This document shows, piece by piece, positions 37,701 through 43,989 of a DNA stretch of 64,000 nucleotides. Made by a program: the position numbers and the translations under genes. The notes below the pieces were generated by a model that saw nothing but the letters and a program-made list of their open reading frames with translations, had not been told where the DNA came from and did no database searches. Every line of letters begins with the position of its first letter. Within the stretch, counting starts at the first letter, position 1. Source of the stretch: Amblyomma americanum (lineage: Eukaryota; Arthropoda; Arachnida; Ixodida; Ixodidae); assembly GCF_052857255.1 (NCBI RefSeq), contig NC_135507.1, positions 75,697,850-75,761,849 on the forward strand. The letters are read 5' to 3'.

Positions 37701-38051
37701 CTGACATCGCACAGTACGCGAGCCTCTAGAATTTCGCCTTCATCGAAATTCGACCGCCGCGGCCGGGACCGAACCCGCGTCTTTCGGGTCAGCAGCCGAG
37801 CGCCATAACCACTGAGACACCGCTGCGGCCGCATCCGGATATGGTGCAAGGGAAACAGTCATGGCTGTCTCGGAGTCCAGCGTAGCTTTATACGGCGGTG
37901 GTTGATTGGCGACCGTCTTATAAGCTTCCTGAACATCTCTGCCACACCGCGTCTGGTGTTCGAATTCGCAAGCATGCTTACCTTGTTCGTGAGTGAAAAG
38001 CGATTCCTTCGCTTCCGCTAGGGTCGCCATCTGTTCTCGTCCGTCAAGCAC
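4274..38051 (-). CDS. SLC4A11-like: SLC4A11-like transporter, ten exons found, 5' part missing
   Basis: Spliced coding sequence assembled by eye from ten exons: 37982-38051, 30792-30876, 25071-25392, 19577-19658, 17245-17367, 13695-13808, 11758-11890, 8062-8462, 6350-7055 and 4274-4340. Total 2103 nt, that is 700 codons and a stop, with every junction in phase. The order and content match human SLC4A11: cytoplasmic domain (about residues 1-190 here), then the membrane domain with the first helix motif [14 protein letters not shown], the conserved [14 protein letters not shown] segment, a glycosylatable extracellular loop, and the PQRKIHVFT motif before the last helices. SLC4 proteins are plasma-membrane transporters; SLC4A11 relatives carry H+/OH-, NH3-linked or borate fluxes rather than classical bicarbonate exchange. 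Substrate in this animal is unknown. About 190 N-terminal residues of the human protein have no counterpart found here, so the start codon is not placed. Family assignment is firm; the exact subfamily rests on similarity recalled from the human protein. Confidence 0.93.
4437..4828 (+). mobile_element. tRNA-derived SINE, family I, with (ATT)30 tail
   Basis: Head with box A (ggtggctcagtggg) and box B (gggttcgaacccg), central domain with gtgctgtgcgatgtca and cgttaaagattcccagg, family-I tail rich in ttctttcactccctcc, ending accaattatt. The tail is expanded to about 90 bp of ATT at 4739-4828. Imperfect flanking duplication agcggcgga/agcagcgga. Lies in the last intron of the SLC4A11-like gene, opposite to the gene. 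Confidence 0.85.
4829..6349 (-). other. remainder of the last intron
   Basis: Non-coding sequence between the terminal exon and the large membrane exon. Apart from the SINE and the short hairpin annotated separately, I see nothing recognisable. Small open frames near 5.8-6.2 kb have no known match. Confidence 0.5.
6145..6200. repeat. near-perfect hairpin, 26-bp arms, 4-nt loop
   Basis: Arm 6145-6170 and arm 6175-6200 are inverted complements with one mismatch in 26, separated by ctgt. Intronic, about 150 bp past the donor of the large exon. Could be a small foldback element or a small-RNA precursor-like stem; nothing decides between these. Confidence 0.85.
6350..7055 (-). CDS. SLC4A11-like: SLC4A11-like, large C-terminal membrane exon
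   Basis: Residues 444-678 plus two bases. Contains [126 protein letters not shown] and a final hydrophobic run. These are diagnostic for SLC4 proteins and closest to SLC4A11. Acceptor ggctttccag. Donor gtgggc is weaker than the others, but the split AGG codon pairs exactly with the terminal exon. Confidence 0.96.
7056..8061 (-). other. intron, no recognised content
   Basis: About 1 kb between the 401-nt and 706-nt exons. GT-AG boundaries. No repeats or frames recognised apart from a short cctcctcctcc run near 7340. Confidence 0.6.
8062..8462 (-). CDS. SLC4A11-like: SLC4A11-like, exon with the large extracellular loop
   Basis: Residues 310-443 plus one base. Starts [15 protein letters not shown] (transmembrane), then a loop of about 55 residues with two overlapping N-glycosylation sequons in NNTT, then [39 protein letters not shown] and FVFREVE. 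Human SLC4A11 has the same order with a glycosylated loop in the same place. Acceptor tttttgcctcgcag, donor gtgagt. The loop sequence itself is not conserved with human. Confidence 0.95.
8575..8930 (+). repeat. dispersed repeat R1, copy 1
   Basis: Similar over most of its length to 19065-19375: shared blocks around acgaacgcaatttttt, tcctatgg, ggaaacatttt and caattttccaattttcaaa. A shorter related stretch appears inverted near 35300-35420. Probably an old non-autonomous transposon; no termini identified. Confidence 0.7.
8931..11213 (-). other. intronic sequence, nothing recognised
   Basis: Part of the 3.3-kb intron between the exons at 11758 and 8462. Anonymous sequence with no repeat or coding match that I can name. 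Confidence 0.4.
11214..11640 (-). mobile_element. RTE-like LINE 3' fragment, copy 1
   Basis: Read on the minus strand it encodes the C-terminal part of an RTE-type endonuclease/reverse transcriptase protein (pieces such as [10 protein letters not shown] and [12 protein letters not shown]), broken by frameshifts. It ends in the trinucleotide tail seen on the plus strand as catcatcatca. 5'-truncated, as usual for LINEs. Inserted in an SLC4A11-like intron close to exon 11758-11890, same strand as the gene. Confidence 0.8.
11758..11890 (-). CDS. SLC4A11-like: SLC4A11-like, transmembrane exon
   Basis: Residues 266-309 plus two bases: [20 protein letters not shown] and [20 protein letters not shown]. 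Matches human VIRVICDDYDLDFNSFYAW then GLWNSFFLALYAFF. Acceptor ttgacccgcag, donor gtgaga. Split AGG codon joins to STEEI of the next exon. An RTE LINE fragment lies about 100 bp downstream in the following intron. Confidence 0.94.
12560..13029 (+). mobile_element. probable retroelement 3' end with poly(A)
   Basis: AT-rich non-coding sequence that ends with AATAAA at 13004-13009 and an A run at 13020-13029. A short inverted pair (gccgggacctttt / tagtcccggct) precedes the end. The layout is like the 3' UTR of CR1-like LINEs in this window, but no coding part is attached, so the class is uncertain. Confidence 0.45.
13271..13652 (+). repeat. dispersed GC-rich repeat R2, copy 1
   Basis: About 380 bp, clearly homologous to 43618-43956: shared blocks ggagtggaaactccgc, tgcggcgac, actatcctgctggcggcgcc, ggaaagaaactactgaaat, gctgcttctacgaggcgccg and the ending tttcacctcc. 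Open frames inside it are by-products of GC-rich composition. Confidence 0.85.
13695..13808 (-). CDS. SLC4A11-like: SLC4A11-like, transmembrane exon with GGQPL motif
   Basis: Residues 228-265 plus one base: [19 protein letters not shown], then [19 protein letters not shown]. The GGQPLVIL segment is a hallmark of the SLC4 membrane domain. Acceptor cctggcggacag, donor gtaagc. A dispersed repeat ends only about 40 bp from the donor. Confidence 0.95.
13809..17244 (-). other. intron with GC donor, 3.4 kb
   Basis: Between exons 17245-17367 and 13695-13808. Small degenerate minus-strand frames at about 14.9-16.4 kb have no match I recognise. A long T-rich stretch lies at 16.85-17.05 kb and a ggac tetranucleotide run at 17163-17178. 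The 5' boundary reads gcgagt instead of gt. Confidence 0.6.
17245..17367 (-). CDS. SLC4A11-like: SLC4A11-like, first transmembrane helix exon
   Basis: Residues 187-227 plus one base. Contains [20 protein letters not shown] and [21 protein letters not shown], matching the first membrane span of human SLC4A11 nearly residue for residue. Acceptor ctctccgcag. The 3' boundary after ATA-G is followed by gcgagt, a GC-type donor: this is the only boundary that joins in frame to D-V-R-K of the next exon as in the human protein. Confidence 0.94.
18047..18180. repeat. foldback element, about 63-bp imperfect arms
   Basis: Left arm from catatttgaaaaaag through aggacgatacag is mirrored by the right arm ctgtgtcgtcctat through tttccaaatatg with few mismatches and little or no loop. 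Typical of a MITE or solo foldback insertion. Intronic. Confidence 0.8.
19065..19375 (+). repeat. dispersed repeat R1, copy 2
   Basis: Homologous to 8575-8930 in the same orientation; see shared blocks there. Diverged but collinear. Confidence 0.7.
19577..19658 (-). CDS. SLC4A11-like: SLC4A11-like, linker exon before the membrane domain
   Basis: Residues 160-186 plus one base: [18 protein letters not shown] to SDYID. Corresponds to human [22 protein letters not shown]...FTDG. Acceptor ggcaacag follows a pyrimidine-rich run; an alternative AG eight bases further in is out of phase. Donor gtgagt. It is the weakest match among the downstream exons, but phase and context on both sides support it. 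Confidence 0.85.
19659..22229 (-). other. intronic sequence with catacaa-rich stretch
   Basis: Part of the 5.4-kb intron between exons 25071-25392 and 19577-19658. At 20159-20375 the word catacaa recurs at irregular spacing. A G run lies at 20636-20647 and a GA-rich run at 20920-20965. No coding family recognised. Confidence 0.4.
22230..23015 (+). repeat. dispersed repeat R3, copy 1, split by a SINE
   Basis: Homologous to 43990-44440: shared blocks gacgcgatag, gggttaatgcccacttatgc, tttacatgcatagaccgtct, gggagtcctcataccgctcc, gcagcagttaagcgatgcgcc and the ending cgccgaca...ggattttctgca. Continuity is interrupted at 22617-22967 by a SINE. Confidence 0.85.
22617..22967 (-). mobile_element. SINE family I, 5'-truncated, nested in repeat R3
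   Basis: Minus-strand family-I SINE with an (ATT)33 tail (22616-22714 on plus as AAT), the family tail, central domain and box B, but no box A. Flanked by an 11-bp duplication caacgccgaca at 22606-22616 and 22968-22978, marking a target-primed insertion into R3. Confidence 0.9.
23895..24090 (-). mobile_element. RTE-like LINE 3' fragment, copy 2
   Basis: Same 3' sequence as copies 1 and 4 (ctctcccatatctctccaat, aaccctgtcct, gccagctgcg), minus orientation, about 200 bp. It faces copy 3 at 24130 in inverted arrangement. Confidence 0.75.
24130..24602 (+). mobile_element. RTE-like LINE 3' fragment, copy 3
   Basis: Plus orientation. Translates with breaks to the same C-terminal RTE segment (gaggccggaagcgggcagag, gtaacggagtggattccaag) and ends in the motif gggtgtagtcaggctgacga followed by a short (atg)n tail at 24584-24602. 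Confidence 0.8.
25071..25392 (-). CDS. SLC4A11-like: SLC4A11-like, cytoplasmic-domain core exon
   Basis: Residues 52-159. Begins G-TGC ([16 protein letters not shown]) and runs through [36 protein letters not shown] and ends QAQLDFP in phase 0 at a gtaagc donor. Strongly similar to human LQKRHVCISRL ... EVRFVILVLAPPK ... ARTFATMFSDIAFRQKLLE. The acceptor at 25393-25394 (ggtggtgcag) is chosen because it keeps the Cys-to-Leu-Gln spacing of the human protein and the phase; the nearer ccctgcag at about 25371 would break frame. This acceptor lies inside the first unit of the 116-bp tandem repeat. Confidence 0.93.
25371..25950. repeat. 116-bp minisatellite, 5 units, over a splice acceptor
   Basis: The landmark ctgcaggga recurs at 25371, 25487, 25603, 25719 and 25835, exactly 116 bp apart each time, and the last unit fades at about 25950. 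The proximal unit contains the real acceptor of exon 25071-25392 and its first 22 coding bases; the other units carry the same acceptor-like sequence (gtgcag, then ccctgcag). Point differences between units are few and there are no indels. Confidence 0.95.
25951..26552 (-). other. intronic sequence, nothing recognised
   Basis: Part of the 5.4-kb intron between exons 30792-30876 and 25071-25392. Short overlapping frames only. Confidence 0.4.
26553..26764. mobile_element. Tc1/mariner-type MITE, 212 bp
   Basis: Terminal inverted repeats of about 53 bp, beginning CAGTCTTTGTC at the left and ending GACAAGGACTG at the right, roughly 80 percent identical, flanked by TA on both sides (26551-26552 and 26765-26766). 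No internal coding capacity. Confidence 0.8.
26767..28624 (-). other. intronic sequence between two MITEs
   Basis: Contains a tRNA-like SINE on the minus strand at about 27185-27365. A small tandem pair of tagctatt...gaaacgttt lies at 27378-27450. CRE-like atgacgtca occurs at 27509. The rest is anonymous. Confidence 0.4.
27185..27365 (-). mobile_element. tRNA-like SINE remnant, other family
   Basis: Read on minus: box A-like tagcccaggggtttgc, then box B-like gtgttcgacctcc, then a unique body. It does not share the central domain of families I and II. Assigned from the A/B box arrangement only. Confidence 0.5.
28625..28748. mobile_element. Tc1/mariner-type MITE, 124 bp
   Basis: Terminal inverted repeats of 32 bp with two mismatches: left CAGTCTTTCTCAAAAGTAAC, right GTTACTTTTGACAAAGACTG. 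TA dinucleotides at 28623-28624 and 28749-28750. GC-rich centre, no coding capacity. TIR starts resemble those of the element at 26553. Confidence 0.9.
28883..29490 (-). mobile_element. RTE-like LINE 3' fragment, copy 4 (longest)
   Basis: Open minus-strand frame of about 150 codons: [51 protein letters not shown]. This is the C-terminal region of RTE-clade endonuclease/reverse transcriptases. The 3' end carries the cat-repeat tail at 28886-28899. Best preserved of the four copies, but truncated well short of the reverse transcriptase core. Confidence 0.88.
29491..30791 (-). other. intronic sequence, nothing recognised
   Basis: Anonymous sequence up to the donor of exon 30792-30876. Contains a T run at 30127-30140. 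Confidence 0.4.
30792..30876 (-). CDS. SLC4A11-like: SLC4A11-like, cytoplasmic-domain exon
   Basis: Residues 24-52, from [10 protein letters not shown] to DQSWICAL. Acceptor with a strong tract (tctttctctcgcag), donor gtgagc. Matches the human segment VHLLSDTIQG...QQSWLCI closely in spacing. It starts after one base of a split codon and ends with two bases that pair with the single G opening the next exon. Confidence 0.9.
30877..32611 (-). other. intronic sequence
   Basis: First part of the 7.1-kb intron upstream of exon 30792-30876. A low-complexity stretch rich in ccatacc/atcacacc words lies at 32320-32460. No gene recognised. Confidence 0.4.
32612..32745 (-). mobile_element. SINE family I tail fragment inside an (ATTC)n tract
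   Basis: Minus-strand 3' half of a family-I SINE (aataattggtttttgaggaa through ggagtgaaagaaga). It is bordered by cattc repeats at 32600-32628 and 32746-32764. Confidence 0.8.
32834..33147 (+). mobile_element. full-length SINE family I, 314 bp
   Basis: Complete copy: box A (ggtggctcagtggttagg), box B (gggttcgaacccg), central domain, CT-rich tail, short (att)n end. Flanked by a 15-bp target-site duplication taaacgtagccagca at 32819-32833 and 33148-33162. Good reference copy for the family. Confidence 0.93.
33163..33879. other. GC-richer intronic segment with a long frame
   Basis: An open plus-strand frame of 195 codons covers 33200-33787, but the protein is rich in Arg, Ser and Pro, resembles no family I know, and a 136-codon frame overlaps it on the other strand. 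I do not call it a gene. Confidence 0.4.
33880..34065 (+). repeat. dispersed repeat R4, copy 1
   Basis: Homologous to 63612-63790: shared blocks ttagctcggctatgcca, aaggcatagc, tggttagc, tcttgat and caggttagtctggttg. Possibly tRNA-related from the ggcttagctcgg start, but no clear box B. Confidence 0.75.
34215..34437. mobile_element. two SINE family-I tails in inverted array
   Basis: 34215-34312 is the minus-strand tail of a family-I SINE and 34318-34437 the plus-strand tail, so the pair forms a large inverted repeat with a few bases between. The plus half ends accaattattattatt. Confidence 0.85.
34758..35205. mobile_element. MITE-like element M1, copy 1
   Basis: Homologous to 56617-57000. Begins gaagcgaaagcttcactg and ends near cacagctttcgctctataac, giving short inverted ends around gcgaaagct/agctttcgc. 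Contains a G run at 35005-35017 absent from the other copy, and gtgacgtcag. No coding capacity seen. Confidence 0.65.
35206..37596 (-). other. intronic sequence
   Basis: Remainder of the 7.1-kb intron. An inverted remnant of repeat R1 lies near 35300-35420. Overlapping GC-rich frames at 35.6-36.4 kb have no match. A cacacaca stretch lies at about 37457-37485. Confidence 0.4.
37597..37829 (-). mobile_element. SINE family II, copy 1
   Basis: Minus-strand copy with box A at the right end, box B (gggaccgaacccg read on plus), central domain gtgcactgacatcgcaca and the family-II tail aacgtcccaaagcgactcag. Ends about 150 bp from exon 37982-38051. Confidence 0.88.
37982..38051 (-). CDS. SLC4A11-like: SLC4A11-like, most 5' exon recognised
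   Basis: Visible residues 1-23, beginning VLDGREQ and ending LFTHEQ plus one base. The acceptor is a good pyrimidine tract ending cctgtgcag and the donor is gtaagc. The last base joins in phase to the next exon (V-H-L-L). The ALFT/SLFT-type sequence before VHLL corresponds to the LFTDAG stretch before VHLL in human SLC4A11, about six residues shorter. It contains an internal ATG (MATLAEAK), but the upstream acceptor argues this is an internal exon. Least conserved of the ten exons, so less certain. Confidence 0.72.
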
Positions 38052-39119
38052 CTGCACAGGCGAGAGAGAAAGAATTAAAACCATCGTATGGCTTCATTGA
38101 GAAGGCTGTATTATTTTATGCAATAGCAATTGCGTAACAGGTTAAGTGTTAGTGTGTGTTCAGATATGCAAGTACCCTTCTCTTGAAGAAGAGCAGTTTA
38201 CTTCGCAGGCGATGGTGTCGCGACGAATTTGAACGCTCGAAGCCACGGCGGCACCTGATGGATGGTGTATTATTTATTGGGTTGCCCGGAATCACTGCCG
38301 ACGGAGCTACTCATGCAATGTGCTAGGGAGTGGCAATACAGTGGCTTTGAGGTTGACACACGCATTACTCTCATCACTGTCTTCACCGCAAGAAAAGAAA
38401 AGAACTCCCTTACACAAACAGCACTCTCCGCTGACGTCCATAACTGTAGCCCTCCTTCCTTTATCTTGCACTCCAACGTAAACATGATGGTGGTCATGTC
38501 TGGATTTCATGGCATAATTTTCGTACCCGAACAGCCGTTAGCAACAGAAAAGATGCTGTGTTATGCAGGGTGTGCGAAATTTGATTTGAAGATCTTCGAA
38601 AATGAAGCAACGAACAGTACACGAAAGCCGTTTTAGCACATAAGTTGGGTACGCCCAATCAGACACGAAGTGAGAACATACGTGTCGTTATCAACTCTCC
38701 TAGTTAACTAAAACTTCACGGTGAGCGTTTTGATGTCGACATTTTGTAGGCCCGTTAAAACTGGATACTTTGAAGCAATGGCAGTAATAAAATATTTACT
38801 TTATTAGAATTCTCGTGCTCCCCAATGTGGCGAGATATTCAAGTCCAAGTGCTCCGTCAGCATTATTGCGTGTACAAGGCGGTGAAGATCGGCGCAAAGC
38901 ATGCCGGTAGTTCTAGTTTATGCGGCATTAATAGCAAGAGTTACTGCAAAAGAAAAAAAGAAGTCGGCAGTCTTATTTTTTTTTTCTTGCAATAAAAAGA
39001 GGTTTCTAACGAGGATATCATGGACTAAAAGAATTCAGCGGAAGGATCTAGCTTGATGCCTTTCGCTGAACGGAATAAATGTTTTGAAGTTCATGACCTT
39101 TATTTACTAAGCATTTCTG
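38052..39119. other. region upstream of the last recognised exon
   Basis: If the gene model is right, this and further sequence contain the intron leading to the missing 5' exons. I could not identify any exon of the N-terminal domain here. Confidence 0.4.
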
Positions 39120-39357
39120 GCTTGTTGGCTTATTGTGGTATAACGTCCCAAAGCGACTTGGGCTTTGAGGGACACCGTAGTGAAGGGCTCCGGAAATTTC
39201 GACCACCTGGGGTTCCTTAACGTGCACCGACATCGCACAGTAAACGGGCCTCTAAAATTTCGCATCCATCGAAATTCGACTGCCGCGGCCGGGATCGAAC
39301 CCGCAATCTTTCGGGTCAGCAGCAGAGCGGCATAACCACTGAGCCACCGCGGCGGCT
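39120..39357 (-). mobile_element. SINE family II, copy 2
   Basis: Minus strand; same layout as copy 1, with box B gggatcgaacccg and box A ending gccaccgcggcgg on plus. Confidence 0.88.
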
Positions 39358-40520
39358 AAAAACATTTCCCGAATATACAGAAAATATTATATAACGACAT
39401 TTCATCACATTGCGGAAGCAATTTCTAAAGCGTCGAAACGCAGCGGTTGATCAACTTAACGGAGACTTTGCAGACGCATTACTTTCGGAAATTTCGGAAA
39501 TTGATTTACAATCTCCACATCTATCTCGGCGCTCGCGATAAGCGGATGTGGAGTAACAAAATAAAGAAAAAAGAATGGTGAAGGCGATCCTCTTTCTAAC
39601 TACACACCCGCGTACGTCGTGTAAGTCTAAGAGGCCTCAGAAAACTTTCCAGACAATGTTGGTCCACTTCAAGTTGTCCCGGCCTGCAGCGCCGCTATCT
39701 CGCTCTTACAACAGTCGAGGGGTTGTACCCTGCAGTTGTTGGGCGTCGACGAATAGCCTCTAGCTGTCGCGAGTCGACGGCTTTTGTCGGACTACCCTTT
39801 GCTTTCTTTCCTTTAGTGTTCCATTTTTATTTCTCGCACAAAGCCCGCCAATCGGAGGAGAGGTTTGGAGCCCTCTTCCTTTGAAGCGGCAACCTGTGCC
39901 ATCTTTCCTCGTCAACTCCGTCGCCAGGCGACCGAAACAAATCTATAAGACGCCAACCAACGGGCTCAACAAACAAAGAAAACCAGCGCACCGCACAGCG
40001 GTAGTCAAAATCTGTTATTACCTGGGCGTCGGATTTTCCAGAAATAAAAAAGAAGGAAGGGGGGTGGGTATAGAGAACGGATAACAAGAGAATTGCCGAC
40101 GGATATTGTGAATGTGCTACAATAAACGGTGGCGCTTGATACATGGCGTGCCCTCTTGAAGCAGTACTCTAGGGCTAAGTTCTCTAGTTTAGTTTGAAAA
40201 CTAAACATTTTGACATATTTGCCTGTCTGGTTGGTCGGAACCGAAAGAAATTACCACCAAAGGCTCCTTCTGGAATCCTGGCATATCTAAACCACCCCGA
40301 ACCATACCAACCCCACAAAAGGAAACCTGCCCCCAGTATATGCCCAGGGACTTCGCTCTTCAACTCAACGGAAAACAGAAAGTCGCCATTCAGCCCATCC
40401 CTGCAGTGACTAACAGCCTAAACCCCCTCCACTTCCCCCGCACCTTTCGCGACACAGCTGTCGTTCTTTTCACCCCCCCCCCCCCTTTCGTACTTAAAAG
40501 ACGCTAGCTACTGCCCTCAG
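39358..40520. other. no gene recognised
   Basis: Anonymous sequence, with a C run at 40473-40485 just before the hammerhead-like motif. Confidence 0.4.
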
Positions 40521-40526
40521 TCACCC

Positions 40527-40560
40527 CTGATGAAGGAGCCGAGTCGGCTTCGAAACGTTG
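40527..40560 (+). ncRNA. hammerhead-like core motif (Penelope-type)
   Basis: CTGATGA at 40527-40533, a possible stem II (gagcc ... ggctt, one wobble pair) and GAAAC at 40552-40556, in the order and spacing of a hammerhead ribozyme core. Penelope-like elements in animals are known to carry such motifs. I could not identify the cleavage-site strand or stem I/III convincingly, so activity is not claimed. Confidence 0.5.
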
Positions 40561-40569
40561 GGTTAAAGT

Positions 40570-41280
40570 TAAAATGTTTGGTGTTAGATTGCAGTTTATT
40601 ATAACTAGTTTAGTTAGTTTTACTGCAGCGGGTGCGTCTATTCATCCCCTAATCGCGGTATAAAAGTCTCCTTTGTTCCAACACTGGAGGAAAAATTAAT
40701 TCCGTCGTTGCGTATTGCGGCGAGTTGCTCTTTTGATTACGAAGAACGGAAGAACAGCAAGCTTACTAGACAACGCCTCCGCCTGTAGCAGAGCGCAACA
40801 CAGAGGCGCTGATCTCAGGCCCTCTCAAACTACTATTGCCTCCCTCACGTCCCGGCCGCTCTGCCGGAGTTCTTGGCGAGGCGCCAGGCTGGGAGGTCGC
40901 CGACGGCTGACGTCAGCGCTCCTCGCTAGACGTCACGGCGGAAATTGCTGGCGTCATACTGACGTTTGCCCTCGAACGGCCAGGTGCTCTGAGGGGAGCT
41001 CTCGCGCGCTCTCTTCGAAATTAAAATTACCGCGCGCTGTATAAGCCACGCTAAGTTTTTCCCTATGGACACACTATATCTGCGCATGTGATGATATTGA
41101 AACACGCAGTTCTCGTGAATTAAAAGTTTAGCGTACGCATTAAAATGGGCGCGACTCACATACCTGGCAAACAAACTGCGCCTCAAGTTTGTTGGATATA
41201 TAATTCCCTAAGAGGCGAATAGAGGAAAAACACCCCTATGGATACCACGCAGTAAATCTAACATTCGCAAACCAGAAAAG
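40570..41280. other. CpG-rich anonymous segment
   Basis: 40.7-41.0 kb is CpG-rich with frames open on both strands and no family match. No promoter elements that I can defend. Confidence 0.35.
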
Positions 41281-41284
41281 TACA

Positions 41285-41760
41285 GCATCAACATGAGCAT
41301 ACGCTAGCTGAGTATGCTTTTTTTAACGACACATTCAGGTAGCCATTTTTTCCTCGCGTAATCAGAGAATGGAATGAACTTAGCTCACTATTAACAACGA
41401 CAAATCCATCATCCAGGTTCGTTTCACAGTTTGAGCTCATGACGAAATATGATTAATATCTTCGAATGTTTGTTCCCGATTCTCTTTAAAGTATCACTAA
41501 CAACACGTAGAATTGAAATATAATTGCTGCTTCTTTAAAATTTCCCGTTTTTGCCTATGTCTATGACGTACACCGCTATTGTTCATTGTGCTCCACGTTG
41601 TTTTCTATTGTATTTTTGTATTATCTGATCGTTTGTATTTTGATGAATCGTGTCGTCTGTCTGTTATTTGTTTCACTCAGACATATACTTGTACGCGAAC
41701 AAGAAATCATTGTTCATGTCCTTCTGCTAGGCTCTTGACTGAGAGCGCAGTACTGTAAGA

Positions 41761-41843
<83 letters not shown>

Positions 41844-41845
41844 AT
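41285..41845 (+). mobile_element. LINE 3' end with (AAAT)n tail
   Basis: A short coding remnant (FLA, then REWNELSSLL-like and SSRFVSQFEL) resembles the C-terminus of CR1-like LINE proteins, followed by about 330 bp of AT-rich 3' UTR and a pure (aaat)n tract at 41760-41845 that acts as the element's tail. Confidence 0.6.
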
Positions 41846-42880
41846 AGAATGTGCAGAATACATGCACAGGCCAGGGTTTTTTTTTTGCTGCTATAAGACC
41901 AGTGTGGTTTGTCTTAACATCTCTAGGGCTAAAAATGTCTCGAGGAGGAGGGGCACAATGTCCCTTAGCGTCGCAGGAGGTCGGATTTAATTTGTAGGCC
42001 TCCATTACGGCGAACATCATATGTCACAGGGTTGCGTAGACAGTTTCACAGAAAGGCATTAAAGGGGCTCTCCGGACAACTGCATCCCCCTTTTGCTCGC
42101 CGTGTTTCTGGCTGTGTTGATGTTTGTTGGGCTGCAAAAGGCATTTATTGCGCAAAAACTTGGATTTAAAAATCTTCCCGCCACTCGATTCAAGAGCATG
42201 ACGCCAAGAACAAAAAGGACTCCGTCTAGGATGGGTTGTGAACGGCACTGAAGCCTGGCCTCTGGGATTCGTGCCGGAAATACTGTCTCGGCGTCACCGC
42301 AGTTTGCTTGCTGAAATGACCGATGGTGGCGGTACTTGTATTGAACTTCTTTTACCTCTATAACTTATAAAACGTCCGCTTTCGTCGGTAGTTGTCTCTT
42401 TGTGGTTAGTACACGGTAATTTGTCACAGCAGACCAGCTTCAATTAGTACTCAATGTTTCCTTAATCACTAACTTTGCAAAATTCCTCCACGTCCAACCC
42501 TGGTAATTTCGAAGAACTAAGCGTGGCCGCCGGCGTGCGTAGAACAGCGACATGGGCGGGGGGGGAGGGGGCTGCCCAGGGCCGACGAGCTGCGGGATTC
42601 TTCGACGCTTGCGCTTACACCAAGAGATGAGGGGTGCATTTTTAATTAATTTGAAGCGGGTCGTTTATTCGCGACAACCACAGCACCCCTTTGCTGGTCA
42701 CCCGAGAGCAACGAGGGCGTAAATCTCAGTTCACGAGATTTTTTGTTCACTCCGCCTGCGTCGAAATTCTGCTGTGGTAAATAGAGTCACTAGGGGAGCG
42801 CGGGGGTACGGTCCGACCGCACCGGGAGTGGTGCCGCTGCTAAGCTGGAAAGAGGAGAGGGGGAACGGCCTTACAATAAT
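41846..42880. other. no gene recognised
   Basis: Anonymous. G-rich run at 42556-42571. Confidence 0.4.
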
Positions 42881-42885
42881 TTCTT

Positions 42886-43135
42886 TAGACAGTCTATAGA
42901 CTGTCCATAGACTTCTGTTTATAAAGTCTATAGACTATCTATAGACAAACTTTAAAGGACAGTCTATAGGCAATACAAATCCTATAGGCCGTCTATAGGC
43001 AATCTACATATTCATGCCCATACACTTTTAGTAGACTTTTGTCTATAAACAGTCTTTGGACTATGAATAGAGAAGAATAAATATCTATAGGAAGGCAATA
43101 AAGTCTACAAGAAGTCCGTAGACTGTATACGGACC
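42886..43135. repeat. cluster of TCTATAGA-type palindromes
   Basis: The 12-bp palindrome AGTCTATAGACT occurs at 42891-42902 and 42925-42936, and shorter or altered versions (tctatagac, tctatagg, gtctataaac) recur about ten times over 250 bp, on both strands by nature of the palindrome. No coding capacity. Confidence 0.85.
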
Positions 43136-43447
43136 ATTTTTCTAGTGGCGGGGTTGGCTACGTGGCAGTCGTGCAGTTCTCAATCGATAATTCGGGCTTA
43201 AAATGTTGGACGTGGCGATTAAAACGCGGATGCTTTTCATTTTCGCGCGATTCGCAAGGAGAACGCTGGTGCGCATACCGATAGACGCGTTTTTGCATAC
43301 TCAGAAACGGCTCACATTTACAGCGACAGCTGTATAGGCGCCCGTCCCTGGCTCTCTCGTCGGCGTCGTCGCACCCACCGGTCATTAACGCACTCACCTC
43401 GTATCACGGTCAACCTGGGGCATAAGCCTACGGGGCATGGCTGTGTA

Positions 43448-43570
43448 ACAGCCGCCTGCCAGCGCAGGGGTGCATCACGAGACCGCTACGCCAGTGGTCA
43501 CGTGACTCAAACCCTAAACAGCCATTGCTGTATCTCGCTTTACACAGTCGTAACCGTCCTCTGAGTTTAT
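43448..43570 (-). repeat. 130-bp unit U, inverted copy
   Basis: Reverse complement of the units at 44470-45008 (aacagccgcctgccag, ccagtggtcacgtgact, agtcgtaaccgtcct). The internal palindrome is degraded on one side. It forms the left end of the composite repeat described in the findings. Confidence 0.8.
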
Positions 43571-43617
43571 GCCAGTTTGTTCGCTATGCTGGTTATGCTG
43601 GAACCACGGAGGAAGAC

Positions 43618-43956
43618 TATATAGGAGTGGAAACTCCGCCGTCTGCGGCGACCAGAAACGGTCACATGCCCGCGGCGCCACTATCCTGCTGGCGGCGCCT
43701 GGCAGCCTGGAAAGAAACTACTGAAATGCAACGTCACGGCGTGCACGCTGAAGCAAACACCCGTGTCGTCTGCTTGTCGTCTGCTTCGAGCGCGCGCCGG
43801 AGCCGCCTGCCTGGGCGCTGCATTTTTTTTCTGCTGCTTCTACGAGGCGCCGCAAGGCGCCGCCACTGCATGCGTTCCTGTCGGCGCATACAATTATGAC
43901 TTTATCTGGTCGCCTGCGCTACCTCGCGCTGACGGGAGTTTCACCTCCTACATAGT
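43618..43956 (+). repeat. dispersed GC-rich repeat R2, copy 2
   Basis: Homologous to 13271-13652, same orientation, with a 35-40 bp deletion after gcgcgccggagc. Directly follows the inverted unit U. Confidence 0.85.
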
Positions 43957-43989
43957 CTAGCTGCGTGGCTCGCACTCACTTGATGTCAC

